A stretch of 64,000 nt of DNA from Euglena gracilis (GCA_039621445.1 CP154957.1:25272938-25336937), one strand, 5' to 3'. Counted from the first letter of the stretch, positions 35,301-47,291 are shown. Translations and numbers: made by a program. Notes: a model not told the origin generated them from the sequence alone.

Positions 35301-38300
35301 CAGGGTCGCTGCCTGCACGGGGTGCCCCTGCCAGGGCCCCTGATATCCCGACCGTCACGATGCACCCTCCCTGGTACCGGCCGGCCAGTCAGGTTACAGG
35401 TTCCCGTGGGGGGGGGGTTGGTAAGACGGCTACTTGCATCCAATGTGCGACATGAAGTCAGTTACCGATCAAGCACCAGGTCGCTGTGTGGTTGTTTTGG
35501 GAAGATGCCTCACCAGTTTTTGGGCCTGCAGACGTTTCTGCAACCGGGAAGTAATAATATTATACATCTGAAGCTCACAGAACAATTCAGTAAGGAATTT
35601 ATTTTTCCTGAAACAAATCGAACTGATGTTGTGGTTTCAGCAGAGTTATATAAATCACGCAAAATGGAGCGCGCTGTTTCTCCCCCTCGTTCGAAACAGG
35701 GAGCTGTTGTCAAATTGTCGCCGCACGTGGCCCTGGTTTTTTGTGCGTGTGCGTATGGCTGACTTGTGATTTTTTCCATCGTTGATAAATTTGAGTAGGT
35801 GCTCCAAGTTGATCGCCCTATTCAGGAAATGAAATCTCTCGACTTTTTGGATCCATTCATTTTCTTCCTTGCAACAATGATTAGAGTGCACCATTTGATT
35901 GTATCTGTACCACACCAGAAGCAGTTTAAAGGTGCCATGAAATTTACTTGATATCTTTTCAATACAGGACACAGGATCGCATCATCCAGGAAGGGCACTT
36001 CGTTTTCATTCACATGTTTCAGGGAAGATAATCAAATGCAGGAAGAGACAGATAATTCCCAGAATGACTGAACCATTTTCAGTCAGGCAATAACAATACA
36101 ATTAGACTTATTTTTAGCAAGTGTCACCCGGAATTTCATTCCAGAAGCGTTTATAAGAAATATATTTCACACCTTTTCTCTGGGACATCGTTCCAAAGCG
36201 AACCCTGCGGTCAACGGGATTTTTGACGGGATTCATACCCCATGCGGAGGAGTTCTTCGTGGCTCTGGGTTGCAGGCATATGGTGCCTTGATCAACTTTG
36301 TGGGGTTGTGGGTTGTAGGGATCAAGCACCCATTCCAACGTCCTGTTTTAAGGTTCCGCAACAGACTTTTCTATAATTTATGAACAAACTGTTAATTTCC
36401 CACCCTAAAAAGGGGTGTGCATAGAAAACCGTAGTTCAAGGTTTATTGTTTCATTCCATTCATTTCCAGAGTTTACAATTGTGGTGGGGGTGCCTTTTTT
36501 TTTACATATACACGGGTCACCCCTGCCCCAGTCTGCAACCCCTATTTGGAGAGTTTCAATCGCTTTTTTGTCAAACAATGCTGAAACCTTTCTTCACACA
36601 GGAACAAGCACCCATGCCGCACCTTGGTGACTGTCCAGGTGGGTTGCCGACCGCAGCCGACCGCAGCCGACCGTGCAGCTTGTTCCGAATTGATGTCAAT
36701 TTTTCGGTGAGAATTAGAAATTAGGCTCATTTTACCCCAGATTATGAGATTTCCAGGCTCATCTGGCTCATGTGGTCATTTTTTGCAACTTTATTTTGCC
36801 ATTTTTGGTCGCTTTGCCCTTTTGGCCCATTTGTCACCATAATTCACCCATTTTGACCTTTTGACTGCTTTTGACTGCTTTTGCCCACTTTTGGTAATTT
36901 TGGGCCATTTTCTCCTGCTTTTGGGGCCATTTTTGGGCTATTTTTGGCCATTTTAAACCACGTTCGGCATTTTTTTAAAAAAATTCTTTGCCGTTTTTGG
37001 TCACTTTTTTTGGTGCATTTTGACCATTTTTGACCATTTTGTGCCAGTTTGTGGGATAGCGGGTGGTGCACTTGTTTGCACAGTTTGTGAGTGCAGCTTC
37101 TGGTGTCGCAACAAGAGTGACCAAAAGCAGCCAAACGAAGTCAAGAAACTGCCAAAAGTGGCCAGAAGTGAACAAAAGTGGCCAACAGTGACCAAAATTG
37201 TCCAGAAGCAGCATAAAAGACCAAAAGTGCCAAAAGCAGCCAGGAGCACTCAAAGTCATCCAAGAAGCAGCAACAAGCAGCAAACAAGCGGCCAAAAGTG
37301 CCAAAAGCAAGAGTGGGTTGGCAGGTAAATATTTGCCGACCGCTGCTGGCCACTGCCGACCGCGGGCCAAAATTCGGAATCCGTCATAGGTGTTTGCACA
37401 AGAACGTGAGGCACATTGCAGGGACCTTCAAGAAAGATCGGTTTAAACAGATTGCCTTCACAGCAACCCTATTCCTTCAAACGTGGTGTTGTAATTTCCT
37501 TTTTGTCATCCTCGGTTGCAGTCCAACTTTAAAAAATTGACCAAAGCTTTTGGGTAAACCGCAGCCTGAAGCCACGGCCCAACCAAGGGAAAGAAGATTT
37601 AACAAGGGAACTTTCTGTTCTGTTGGGCAACCCATAAACTGATTTCGGTGGATTGCGGTGGGCTGCAGCTGTCCCAACCTTCCAGCGATGAACTTTCTGT
37701 CAGTCTGTGACCTCCCAGCTGTGATTCACTAACCCCCCCCCCCCTACACACAGCATCAGTCCCTGCCCACAAAATGAGACCACCCAGCCAATCGAGCAAA
37801 AATCTAAAAATAAGACCCCCTAAGTTAAACCCCCCCCCGGTACTGCGTGAAGCGCCAGGACGTTGAATATCCCTGGAAAATCAACAAAAGGGAAGCACCA
37901 AAGTGGAAAAATGTTGAAAATTCTAAACTTTGGGCATTCTTGGCAGCCAAAAAAAAACATGGGAACTTGTAACGTATACAAGTTTTCATCGGGTCCAAAG
38001 CACTGAAAGAAAATTCTTGGTGTTTTTGAGAAAATTTAAAACAATGGTTTAAAGAAGGTCGTGAAAAGAAATCAAAAAAACAAGGCCTCTCGGGCCTTCA
38101 GTTGGAGTAATGGAAATGGGGGAGCAATGGGAGAGATTGTGTTATCCTGTTGTAGCAAAGCAACAGAAAAACTTGAAAAACGCATCTGTGGGCATTTCAA
38201 AGATGAAATACATTGATGAGAAAAACTGGGAGGGCACAAGAAACCTATATGCAAGTATTTCCTGCAGTGCAATTGGGGTATGTGTCTCTGGAAGGAATTA

Positions 38301-39817
38301 CGGGAATCTCCGGTAGATTTTGCTGCATATCCCCCTGTCATGTATCATTTTGGTTGGAATGGTTACCTGTGTCCCACAGAAATTGGGATTTTTGGGAGAG
38401 CAACATTTGTTCCCCACAGGGTAATCAGCGAACCGAAAGAGCTGTCCAGTTCAATTTAAGGACATAAGGGGTACCAGAATTCTTTTGAAGCCTCTCGGGC
38501 GTCCCCCCAGCACGGCGCGGGACCCCCCCGCCCCAGGGGGCAGGGATCAGACCGTAGTGCGCCGAGGGGGGGGGGGGCTTGACTGCAGCCAGTCCAGACT
38601 TGGCTGATGGAAATACTAATTCATCCTTCCCCAAGGAGAGTGCTTGCAGGTGGGCTGGCCAGTGTAAAAATTTTCCCATTGACCGGTGCGAAGCTCTGGA
38701 AAGTTTTTAAGACCACAGCTTTTTAGCAATTCTTGTATTTTTTTTGGAACAAAATCAACTAAAAAAATACACGCAAAAACCCTATTTCCATCTCGGCATG
38801 CAGCAACAGAGCAATCTTTTCCCCGTCAGGAGGACCACCGGACCCCCCCTCGCTCGCCAATCAATTTTTTTTGGTTGGACCATAGTTCTCCGTCGACCAA
38901 CCAAACCATTTTGCGAACGACCACCTGCACGACTGCCTACATTGCACATGGTTCATGGCAGGGGGGATCCTGTGCACCAGTAAATGCTGTGGAAAGAAAT
39001 TACATTTCAAAGAAACTACAAAAAAAATCTGCCAAAAACTGCAATTATTGTGAAAAATCTTTCATCAACCTTTGAAGCTGGCCTCTGATTAGCACCCGGG
39101 GGTGGAGGGGGGGCTGCAGTGCAGCTAGTCCATAATCGTCCAGTGGAATTTGTAGTAGACCCCACTAGCAGCTAATGGAAAATCCCCAGTTACTGAAACA
39201 AAACGCCAGAGTATTTTTGACCCTCCCCAAAACTGCCAAAACCCCATTATATCCCCGTGAAGCGTCGGAAGCGCTTTCCCGGTCGGGTGAACCCCCCGGC
39301 ACCCCCCCCCCTTGGGAGGTCGGTGAACCCCCCAGCTCAAGTAAGGGTCTGCTTCGAATTCCGCTGAAATAAGAAAATATAAAGTTAATTTGCAAATCAC
39401 CTGTAATGAAATAAATATCTGTCTGCGTTTTATTCCAGCACAAATTGCTGCAAAAACTGCATGATTTTTTGCATTCCTGTTGATGCGCCGTGGGGTGGTA
39501 TTGAAACAGACTCTCAAACAAACAATCCTCGGCTTTTCTATCACAGAATGATTACATTGACGCAGGTTCTGTTGCATCTTCAGTGCACATCCCCGAAGTA
39601 TGGGTGCTTGCCAGGGATTCCTCTGGGGGCGGGCTTTGCCTTCAGTGGCTGGGGGGTGTACGGGCTGTGGCTGGGCTTCCTCCTCGGCATCGCCTGCTTG
39701 GCGGTGGGCCAGACCGTCGTGGTCTGCTCCATCGACTGGCGGGCACAGGCCCGCCGGGCTCGCACCCGCGCCGTCAGCCAGGAGGCGGCACCCCTGCTGC
39801 GTCGGCCTTCCGCGTGA
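26375..39817 (+). CDS. MATE-family multidrug/organic-cation antiporter, 12 exons
   Basis: MATE proteins use H+ or Na+ gradients to export drugs and organic cations through twelve membrane helices. Proposed exons: 26375-26539, 26821-26920, 27960-28019, about 30700-30753, 30895-30965, 31024-31293, 32083-32120, 32531-32654, 33653-33791, 35103-35304, 36199-36314 and 39599-39817 (stop TGA). Family landmarks appear in order: acidic N-terminus; [147 protein letters not shown]; and [20 protein letters not shown] ending in [14 protein letters not shown]. Phases match at most joins; the 28019/30700 and 36314/39599 junctions are doubtful. The stretch between 31293 and 32531 looks short for the family, so an exon may be missing. 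The first intron coincides with a transposon-like insertion. Confidence 0.88.
26515..26829. mobile_element. hAT-like miniature element inside a MATE exon, 315 bp
   Basis: CA..TG termini (CATGCAATCAC... and, reverse-complemented, CATACAATTCTTTACC) with flanks CTCCCAAC (26507-26514) and CACCCAAC (26830-26837), seven of eight matching. Removing element and one flank restores a continuous codon run [14 protein letters not shown] typical of the first MATE helix. The element supplies a GT at 26540 and an AG ending at 26820 in the same phase, and splicing there would leave about 14 extra residues. Confidence 0.8.
29583..29694. repeat. (GTGGGT)n hexamer repeat
   Basis: About 17 uninterrupted copies of GTGGGT, preceded by GT repeats. 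G-rich strand on +. Lies in the large MATE intron 28020-30699, which otherwise shows no gene. Confidence 0.95.
34126..34951. mobile_element. Mutator-like element 2 with decamer arrays, 826 bp
   Basis: Termini AAGCACCTATG and CATAGGTGCTT are perfect inverted repeats. It sits between C10 (34116-34125) and GC9 (34952-34961), i.e. a 10-bp duplication of a C run with one mismatch. Arrays of GTGACTGGGC occupy 34138-34198, 34227-34285 and 34843-34922, broken by segments like GAGGACCCCCATAGGTGGGG. Located in the MATE intron 33792-35102. No transposase. Confidence 0.85.
35320..35420. repeat. Partial copy of the GGTACCGGCC element
   Basis: CCTCCCTGGTACCGGCCGGCC, then CAGTCAGGTTACAGGTTCCC and a G run, matches the right half of the element at 22705-22848. 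It begins directly after the donor of the MATE exon ending at 35304. Confidence 0.65.
36606..37395. mobile_element. Mutator-like element 3 with decamer arrays, 790 bp
   Basis: Termini AAGCACCCATG and (reverse-complemented) AAACACCTATG match at nine of eleven. Flanks ACACAGGAAC (36596-36605) and GCACAAGAAC (37396-37405) match at eight of ten. Three tandem GCCGACCGCA decamers lie at about 36648-36679, with related GCCGACCGC units near 37337-37368. The interior repeats GGCCATTTTTGG on the left and CCAAAAGTGGCC on the right. It lies in the last MATE intron. More diverged, so probably older than copies 1 and 2. Confidence 0.8.
37735..37860. repeat. AATAAGACCCC family fragment
   Basis: AACCCCCCCC, GAGCAAAAATCTAAAAATAAGACCCCC and GCGTGAAGCGCCAGGA occur in the order seen in the copies at 1985 and 11363. 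The right end is not clear. Confidence 0.5.
38480..39310. repeat. CTGCAGCTAGTCCA repeat fragments
   Basis: Two stretches (about 38500-38700 and 39100-39310) carry C/G runs with ACTGCAGCCAGTCCA or GTGCAGCTAGTCCA and CAGTGGAATTT, as in the intact element at 838-1301. They look like halves of one or two decayed copies in the last MATE intron. Confidence 0.5.
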
Positions 39818-40038
39818 CCCGACACTCGACGATCCCACATGTTTCTTGCTGCGCGTCCCCCGTTGCCAACAAAGGCTCTGGCCAGGGGCGTGGTCAGACA
39901 ACAACAACACATTTTTTTGCCTGGCCGTAGTGATTTCACTCGGGCCGCTTTGCGGGCCCGACAGCACGTGGAATCCTAGCTCCACAAAACTTGTTGCCTG
40001 GACACCCCGTTCGGGCTGGAACCTGGTTGTGTCAGGCT

Positions 40039-40339
40039 CATACCACTGATTAAGGTGTGTCCAACCCCACTCTCTGGGGGGGGGGTGAATGACTGCTTTT
40101 TTTTGGAGTGACTGACTGACTAGTTTTTGGCTCCAGACCCCCCCCCCCCTGGGTTGGACAGGATTGGCCAAAACAAAAGTGGCCACCGGGGCCAAAGGCG
40201 CGGAATTTTTTTTTGGATTTTTGACCAAATTCCTTTTTACTTTTGGCCTTTTGGTCGATTGCCCAAGGGGGTGGCAAGTGTGTGACTGGTTTTCAAAGGA
40301 AAGCGACCCCCCCTCCCGGGGTCGGTAAGCAATGGTGTG
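40039..40339. mobile_element. hAT-like miniature element, 301 bp
   Basis: Left CATACCACTGATTAAGG pairs with CACACCATTGCTTACCG from the right. The 8-bp repeat GTCAGGCT flanks it exactly at 40031-40038 and 40340-40347. The interior has GTGACTGACTGACTAGTTTTTGG, C/G runs and GGCCAAAGGCGCGG. It lies about 220 bp downstream of the MATE stop codon. Confidence 0.88.
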
Positions 40340-40954
40340 GTCAGGCTTCAACGGGCTAATTAGTTTTGTTGAAGGCCGACTTTTTACAATGGATGATAAC
40401 AGGCCTTTTTTAAAAAAAAGAAACGTTGCACATCCCTCAGAAGGGTGGGCATTTTTGAACCCTAGGTTTTTGGGGGGCAAGTGAGTGTTTAATTTTTGGC
40501 AAAATTTATGTCGGACTCAGCTGGGACCAAGACCAACCCCACCCCCAGGTTTGTTCCCCCCCTTATTCGGGCACTACCTGCCATCATCAAGCGTTGGATC
40601 CCGCCCCGATTTTCACTACTAATAGACCCTCCTGGGGGATAACTGGTAAATCCCTGCCATACACACAGACATGCATGCATGTTTGTATACATATGTACAT
40701 GTATGTACTCGTGGCAGGCAAGAATTGTGGAATATTTTCGTCCTCACGAACCCCTTGGACCAAAAGAAAAATGAGGGTGCCCCGTTATTGGAACCATCTT
40801 TTTTGGCATGTTCCCTGCCCCGTCATTCGGGCACTGCCCACTCAAAGGGCACTGTCCCGTTATTTGGGGGGGGGTTTAAGTTGACCCACTCATCTGTTGG
40901 ACCCAACCTGCCCCCAGGAAATTTTTTTCTAGGTTCAAGAACGCACTAGGAGGA

Positions 40955-41011
40955 ATGTCTTCTTTGTCTGGCGAAGTGGTTGGGAAACGTCGAAAACACG
41001 CAGTCTCCAAG
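40955..41011 (+). CDS. Possible first exon of the zinc-finger-like gene
   Basis: ATG-initiated stretch MSSLSGEVVGKRRKHAVSK ends at a good donor AAG|GTGATG in phase 0. The basic KRRKH run would suit a nuclear protein. Phase does not directly match the exon at 43202, so an intermediate exon would be needed, or this is chance. Confidence 0.3.
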
Positions 41012-43206
41012 GTGATGTCCAATGGTGATAGGGTGGCTCGAGAATTCATCCAGTTATGTGGCGTGTGAATCCAAGTATGGGGAAAGCCCCCCCCCCCCCC
41101 CGGGCTGTTGGGCCGAACCTGGACGCCTGAAGTTGACCCCTGCTCATTTGAATACGGGGGGGGGGGGGTGCGTCAGAAGAAGCATGGATGGCCCTCGGAC
41201 TGGGGTTAAAGCTGACCACTTGGGGCCACTATATGTGATTGTGCTTCTGCGGAGGCTCTATGGAGACTCCGTCAGAGAAGCAGGGAGGCAGGATTCCACT
41301 GTTGTTGTAGAGTCCTGCTTTGCAGCAATGCCAGCTCTGCACCAAGTCCTGCTTGGCGACAACAGGCCTCAAATAATGCAGCTGACATGTGAGCCTGTAT
41401 GAAGCCTGAGCACACTGGCACATTACTTTGCAGTCTCCACATCCAAGGATCGGAGTCTTCCTCCCATTTCCCATAGGTCCTGTGACTCACCGGCCGTCAT
41501 CGTTGTTGTTGCATTCTGCGCTGTGTATTGCTTTTCTGATACCAAAATCCTCTCAAATGTATTCGGCAGGGTTTCCACATCGCTTCCAATAAAGATTTAG
41601 TTATGATTTTTTTCTATGGGGTGAGTAATTTTAATGTCTGCAACCACTGGACCAAAATAATTGTTCATGAAGCAGGAGTCAGACAAAACACACATCAATA
41701 ACATAGGTCCAAACACCTCCAGACATTTGGTATTTGTTAAATTTGCCCGGCTCTTTTTGAACCCAACAAGGTTGATTTTTGCTGATTCCAGTCAATCACA
41801 AGCGAAATGTTCACCATATGACAGGTGGAGGATTTGTAGTATCACCTGGTGGAAGAGCATGGTTAGATGGAGATCATGAGTGCAGTTGATGGGCTGCATA
41901 ACTGAAGTTGCACCATTTTTTTTGCATCCAAGTTGCATTTTCTCATTGTCATAATGACCGTTTCGTATTTGCATGTCGCATTTCAAAAGCAACAACAGTG
42001 TTTGTCTCCACACAGTGCTTGCAACAGAACCATTTGTTTGCACATTACCTCTCACCGTCAAAGGTGTAATCCGGAGCATTTCCGTGCCTTGGTCAAGGGG
42101 GGGGGGGACGCCAATCAAGTGCAGGTTCATTTTAGACCAGGCACCAACGTTTCTTACAAGTCCAGCGTCCCTCTTTCGAGGGCACTGACAAAAAGAGGGC
42201 ATTCATATGCCTCCACCCCATCACCCTCACCCCTTCGGAATTGAGGGCCCAGGGGCTGCAGTGCGGGGACGTTGAATCTTTATGTGGCAGTGGAACCCCG
42301 TCGGAGGTCCCACAAGTTAACCATGGGGATATTCGTGGGATCGGGCTAGGATCACAATTGTAGGCCTAATTTCAAGCAAAGATATAGAATATTTTTTGAC
42401 AAATTTGAGGCCTAAAGTTAGGCCTGAATAAAAGACGGCCGAAATTTGGTTAAAATTGTGACCCTAACCTTATCCCAATGGCGCCCCCACGTTTTATTGT
42501 TTGTGGGCCCCCCCCCCCCCCCCGGCGGGTCTCAAAAGTCCAAGGCTGCCATATAAGGTTTTACCAGGAAACGTTGTTGCTTCACCCCCAAATATACCCC
42601 CCCCAAAATACCCCCCCCCCCCTTGGGGTCCGACTTCGGGTTCTGAGCTATGACCCCCCTGACAACACCAAAGGAGGTGATTCTTGGATTGCATCGAAGT
42701 TCATGGACAAGGGTTTTGGCTTCACGGAGATGGGCTCTGAAAGAAATTATCACGTGGAAAATGCCCAAGCATCATCAAAATCAATCAATATTTTAAAAGT
42801 GAGAGGGAAGAAATTTTTTGCTGTTTTTTGTAGTTTTTGTAACCCGACCCAAATCCCAAGGATTTCGAGCCGTAATGTAACCCTCCCCAAATATCACCCC
42901 CTCCCCCCCCTAGCCCTGGTCTTTGGGCGAAAAAGGAACACACAGGTTACCTTTTGGGGAGGGGTCAGTTCTACGGGTTTCCACCAGAAAAAAAACACAA
43001 CCTTTCTTGGCATTTTGGGCGAATTATTCAGCAATTTAACAGTTAATTTTTTTCGAGTTCTTTGGTAGCTTGTTCTTTTTTGCATTATTTTTGAAAAAAG
43101 GATTTTGCCGAGTTTGGTTTCCAACCACGCCGCGATGTGTGTTTAGAGTGCAAATTGTATGATTTCCATATCTGCCTCTGTTGCTTGACATTTTCCCACA
43201 GAGCGA
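41012..43206. other. No confirmed gene; repeats and weak exon candidates
   Basis: 41239-41402 is open with protein-like sequence (LYGDSVREAGRQDSTVVVES) but lacks clear splice sites. 42585-42960 carries AATAAGACCCC-type repeat edges around an open stretch (MDKGFGFTEMGSERNYHVEN) ending at AAAA|GTGAGA. Neither could be fitted to a gene. Confidence 0.3.
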
Positions 43207-45463
43207 ATGGCTTTCCGGAAATGCAATAAATGTGACCAGGTCAAGTCTAAGGAGGTGTGAGTTACATTACATTACTCTTACACTTGTTTACACTTATTTA
43301 CACTTGTTATTGCACTTATTATTACAATTATTGCAATTACACGTGTTATTACACTTGTTTAGATCAGCATCTGCCTTCCGCTTTGAAACCCGCCCAGATT
43401 TTACTTTTTTTTATCATTAGTGTGTTTAAATACATCGAAGAGCCCATTTGGAAAAGCAGGGGTCTGCAACGTCCAGCGGCAGTGAAGGGAGTGTGTTTCT
43501 CTTCAAAATTGTGATGATCCAACCAGTTGGACACAATGGGAGGGTCCAGCTCGCCTCTTCGTGAGAATTGGCAGCACCCGGGGGGGGGGGGGGCAAGGGT
43601 GTGGTGCAGTGGCTGCACTGCAGCTAGACCACAATTTTTTTAGTTGGGGTTTTTGGAAGGTACCTGCCCTCCAACCACCCCTAAATACCCCCCCCCCCCC
43701 CGGTTGGGGGTTGCAGCTGGCCCAGGTCGGATTCTTTGGCACCTGGCTGTTCGACCACCTCCGGGTTGGGGGTTGCATGTCAGGGGGAGCGACACCCCCT
43801 GGTTGGGGGTTGTAGGAACCCCGTCAAATGGGGGGGGGGGTTGTGGATGTGTGATATGTGCTAATTTGTGTTTTGGGTTTCCCTTGTGCTCAATTAAGTC
43901 CCATGTCGTCCGCCAAGTTGCCAGTTACAAATCTTTTGCTTTTTTTGCAGCTCTTCAGCGAAGGATTCACTTGCGCCGTTTGTGCCACCAAAAATGACAC
44001 AGGTGTGTCATTGAATGACAAGGGCAGTGATTGTTTTCTTAATCTTTTGTCTGATGCAAACAGGAATATCATCATCAGCAGTAATTGCAGTATTGTCCAT
44101 TCACCTAACAATAAGATTCATTTTGGTTTGATCGCACACACCACATGTGCACAGCAGAAGGATTTCTTTAGCGCCGATACAAAAGTTAGACCCCAAAACC
44201 AGTGCCCCTAGAAAAACGGGAAGGGGTGGGGAAGGATGGTCAGCCCCACCCAACACGACGAGGGTGAGGTTGGTCGACCCCCACCTCCACCACTCATACC
44301 AGTCATAGGGTTTCCAGGATTCCTGTTCAGCTCCCCCCCCCCTCGGGCTCACTTTCCGGGGGGTCTGGGTCGAGCTCACGTGATAGCTCACTTGGGACCC
44401 AGGGGGGAGTTTCCTGGGCTACCCGCTTTTTTTTTGTTGAAGAATCACCTACCCAACCCTGGGTAGGTCGACCCACCAAAACCCTCCAATCTGCCAAAAA
44501 CCCTTGAGAAATTCCATGACGGTGTGAGTGATCCCATTGTCCACCAGCCCAAACTCACCCACCTGCTCTTGAAGCCCCCTGTGGTGGGGGCATGGCCGTA
44601 TGGGATTGGGTGGGGGTCAACCCCCCTTCCCATATTTCCGGGGGTATTGATTTTTAGGTCAAAAATTTCCTTCGGCACCAAAGGCGCCGAAGGAATTTTT
44701 CTCTACGCGAGTGCCATAGTGGGAGGTCGACCCCCCCCCACCTCCTGATCCTCTTCTCTTGATCTTACCTCTTGATCCTCCCCACCACAGTTGGAAAAAT
44801 GCCCATCCCCCCCAACCTTGCCCCAACCTGTTGAGGCCAGCCAAACTGTGTGGTGCTTTTTCAGAAAAACATAGACCTCTGATGCGCGACGCCCAACCAA
44901 CCTCAAACACCATCAAATCAATGGTGCTTTGCCAAAGAAGATCAGTTTGCTTGTCCATTGCCCTCGCATTATGTACAGGAGGGGGTGGGGCCAGTTTCGG
45001 GCAGCATTGGACTTTTTTTGGTTTACTTTTTGTCGTGATTTCCTAAAAGGCCTTGACCTTTCGAATTTTGATTGAGACTCTGAAGGAGGCCAGTTTTGCG
45101 GTTTTCGTCGCCTTTCTGTTCAAACTGAGGTTCCTTGCCTCTTCCGCGACTCCTTCAGGAGCTCCCAAGTCGCCACTGAGGTACACTCAGCAGTCCCCAT
45201 CCCCCACCGCCGCGGTTCACACCCCCAACTACGGCACCAGCCCCCAGCAAACCGCCCCAGCCCTGTACCGCCCGACGACGCCGACGTACACCCCGTCCGC
45301 CCAGAGCCCCGTCTCGGGCTTGTCACCCCTGTCGTCCCCGAAGTACGCCCCCAGCCCCTCGGCCCCAGCAGCCAACTACACCGACCGCACCACCGGCACC
45401 GTGGTGCACCGAGTTACGCAACCCCTGGCCACAAACGTGACTGCTGGTGGCACCCAGTCATAG
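43207..45463 (+). CDS. Small zinc-finger-like protein with Pro/Ser/Tyr tail
   Basis: Three exons with exact phase agreement: 43207-43254, 43951-44002 and 45159-45463 (stop TAG). They encode about 134 residues if the ATG at 43207 is the start. Residues 1-30 contain CNKC and CAVC separated by 14 residues (C-x2-C-x14-C-x2-C), a four-cysteine arrangement suited to zinc binding and assembled across intron 1. From residue 34 the chain is Pro/Ser/Thr/Tyr-rich with loosely periodic motifs (TPNYGTSPQQ, TPTYTPSAQSP, SPKYAPSPSAP), reminiscent of degenerate polymerase II tail heptads or other phosphorylatable tails. It ends TVVHRVTQPLATNV then TAGGTQS. The tail exon has strong third-position GC bias. Family unknown. 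The acceptor at 43201 means coding sequence could extend to an upstream exon. Confidence 0.75.
44220..44760. repeat. GGTCGACC/GGTGGG repeat in the zinc-finger gene intron
   Basis: GGTCGACCCCC runs at both edges (44271 and 44725), CCTTCGGCACCAAAGGCGCC palindrome at 44670-44690 and GAGTGCCATAGTGGGAGG, as in 14845-15130. Occupies much of intron 2. Ends unresolved. Confidence 0.55.
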
Positions 45464-47291
45464 ATTCATTCAACACCGGGGTGACCCTCCCCCTTTGGAG
45501 AAAGTGGGTGGGCAGGTTGTCTCCCTCCCGGGGTGGGCAGGGTGCGCCATGGTCAGCACGGCCAAAAGCCGCTTCAAAAAACCATTTTCAAGATTTTTTT
45601 GGCTGAATTTGTGTTGAATTTGGGTGGGCGAACGGATCATCGGAAAAAGTGGGTGGGGGGTTGGGCCTGGAAAACAGTCCCCTCCTCCCCGGGGGTCACT
45701 AAGTGTCCGGTAAGTACATCTATACGGGTCCGGTAAGTGAATCTATGCACCCAGTACCAGCCTGCTCTCTCAAGTGCATTGGAACCGTGCCATTGCTTCG
45801 TGGTGGTCCCTCTGGGGGTGAGTGACTTCTTTTGGAGGTATTCCCAGGAATGGGGCTGTGACGGATCAAAAGTTGGCACCCAAAGCTCCCCAAATTATTT
45901 AGAGATCATTTCGGAGGGCATGGTTAGTTCACCCCGGCCTTCTCGCCCCCAATTCTTGCCCCACCGGTGACTCCAAAATCACCCCGAAACGACCTGAAAT
46001 CACCCCTGCGACACATCTGTGACAAAGCATGTCGAAGACAGTGTTGCCCACAACAATTGGTCGCATAAAAATTGCAGGGCAGTTCCGGCAACAAAGCCCA
46101 GGTCCATCGTGCAAGGCTTGGCTGAAATCAGCCAGGTCATTTAAGCATGTTATGTGCATGCTTTGTGATATTGTTTATGTTCATTATGCAACGTGTGCCA
46201 AAATCTTTCCCCCATTCCCCCCCCCCCCCCCTGGTGGTGCTCCTGGTCCCCGGTAGGGATAGATGGGAAGCCCATCGGTGTTGAGGTAGGTGGTAGTGGA
46301 CCCCCTCTGGACGTTGGGAGGGATGTCCAGACCCCCCACCCCAGTCTTTGGCAAGTTTCAAAAATGGCGATTCTTCTGGCGCTGTGCACAGGGGGGGGGG
46401 GCGAAAATGCTTTTTTGTGTTTTTTCCCGCGTTTTTCGACTTTTGGCAAATTTTACTTTTTTTGCGATTTTTGTGTTTTTTTCCCCCAGTGATTTTTGGG
46501 TTTTTTTTGAAAAAAAATTGAGCGAGAAAAATTCCTTGTTTTGATCCCAGTTTTCCCCCAAGACCGAAAAATTTGTCTTGCGAAAATTTTTTTTCGCATT
46601 TTTGCATTTTTTGGTCCACAAAATTCTTGTTTTTATGCAAAATGTAAAATTTTCCCTGGCGAGCCAAAATGTTTCGCCAGTAGAAAGGTGCCCATCTTGG
46701 GGGAGCTCCTGAGGGATTTCACATGCACTTTCCGTTTTTTTTTTGCTTTTTTTGCCTCGCGTTTTTTGAGGGTCCATGTCACCGTCACTCCCCCTACTGC
46801 GCACCAGAAAATTAACAAAAATGCCTCTTTTCCGGTTTGCATAAAAGATTTTAAAAAATATTTTCAAAGAAAAATCAGTGATTTTTCAACAATTTTGGCT
46901 TTTTTATCCGGCCCTTTGGTGGTTCACAAAAATATTTCCCGGTTCCTGTCAGTTTCACGCTAGGACCCCCCCTCCCCCCGCCGTGTTGGGAGAGTGAGTC
47001 CGGATCCCCCCAAGGCTTCCCATACATCCCCTGAGGGCCTGGGGGGGGGGGAGGCTGCCAGACTTTTTCTCGGAGGACATGAAGAATTTTGAAGCCCCTT
47101 CAACGCTGCAACAGACGTTTTTATTCTCCACCATGTACAAACAAAGTTATGTGCGTCATTAATTTTTGAGATGCTTTGATGCATTCCCGTGTCATTTTGG
47201 GCGAAATGGTCTCCCCATCTCCCACAGTGTGGGGATGTCTGGGAGAGCAGGGAGGTGTTTGGTTATTGTTAAATTTGTAGTTTTTTTGAAG
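45464..47291. other. Intergenic stretch with one possible first exon
   Basis: 46029-46136 encodes MSKTVLPTTIGRIKIAGQFR and 15 more residues up to CCAG|GTCATT. It reads like a first exon but its phase (2) does not match the exon at 47292 (needs 1). 46190-46460 holds C/G runs; 46430-46960 is T-rich without coding signal. Confidence 0.3.

Noticed and set aside
39125-40480. 451-codon minus-strand open frame, the longest in the window
   Set aside because: It runs antisense through the last MATE exon, an hAT-like element and repeats; the GC-rich exon strand explains the absence of stops, and the translation resembles no protein.
45159-45463. Tail exon as the C-terminal domain of RNA polymerase II largest subunit
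   Set aside because: Heptads are too degenerate and the phase-matched upstream exons encode a small cysteine module, not polymerase sequence.
46137-46867. Lys-rich minus-strand frames
   Set aside because: Translations of T-rich sequence read from the opposite strand; no complexity or splice support.
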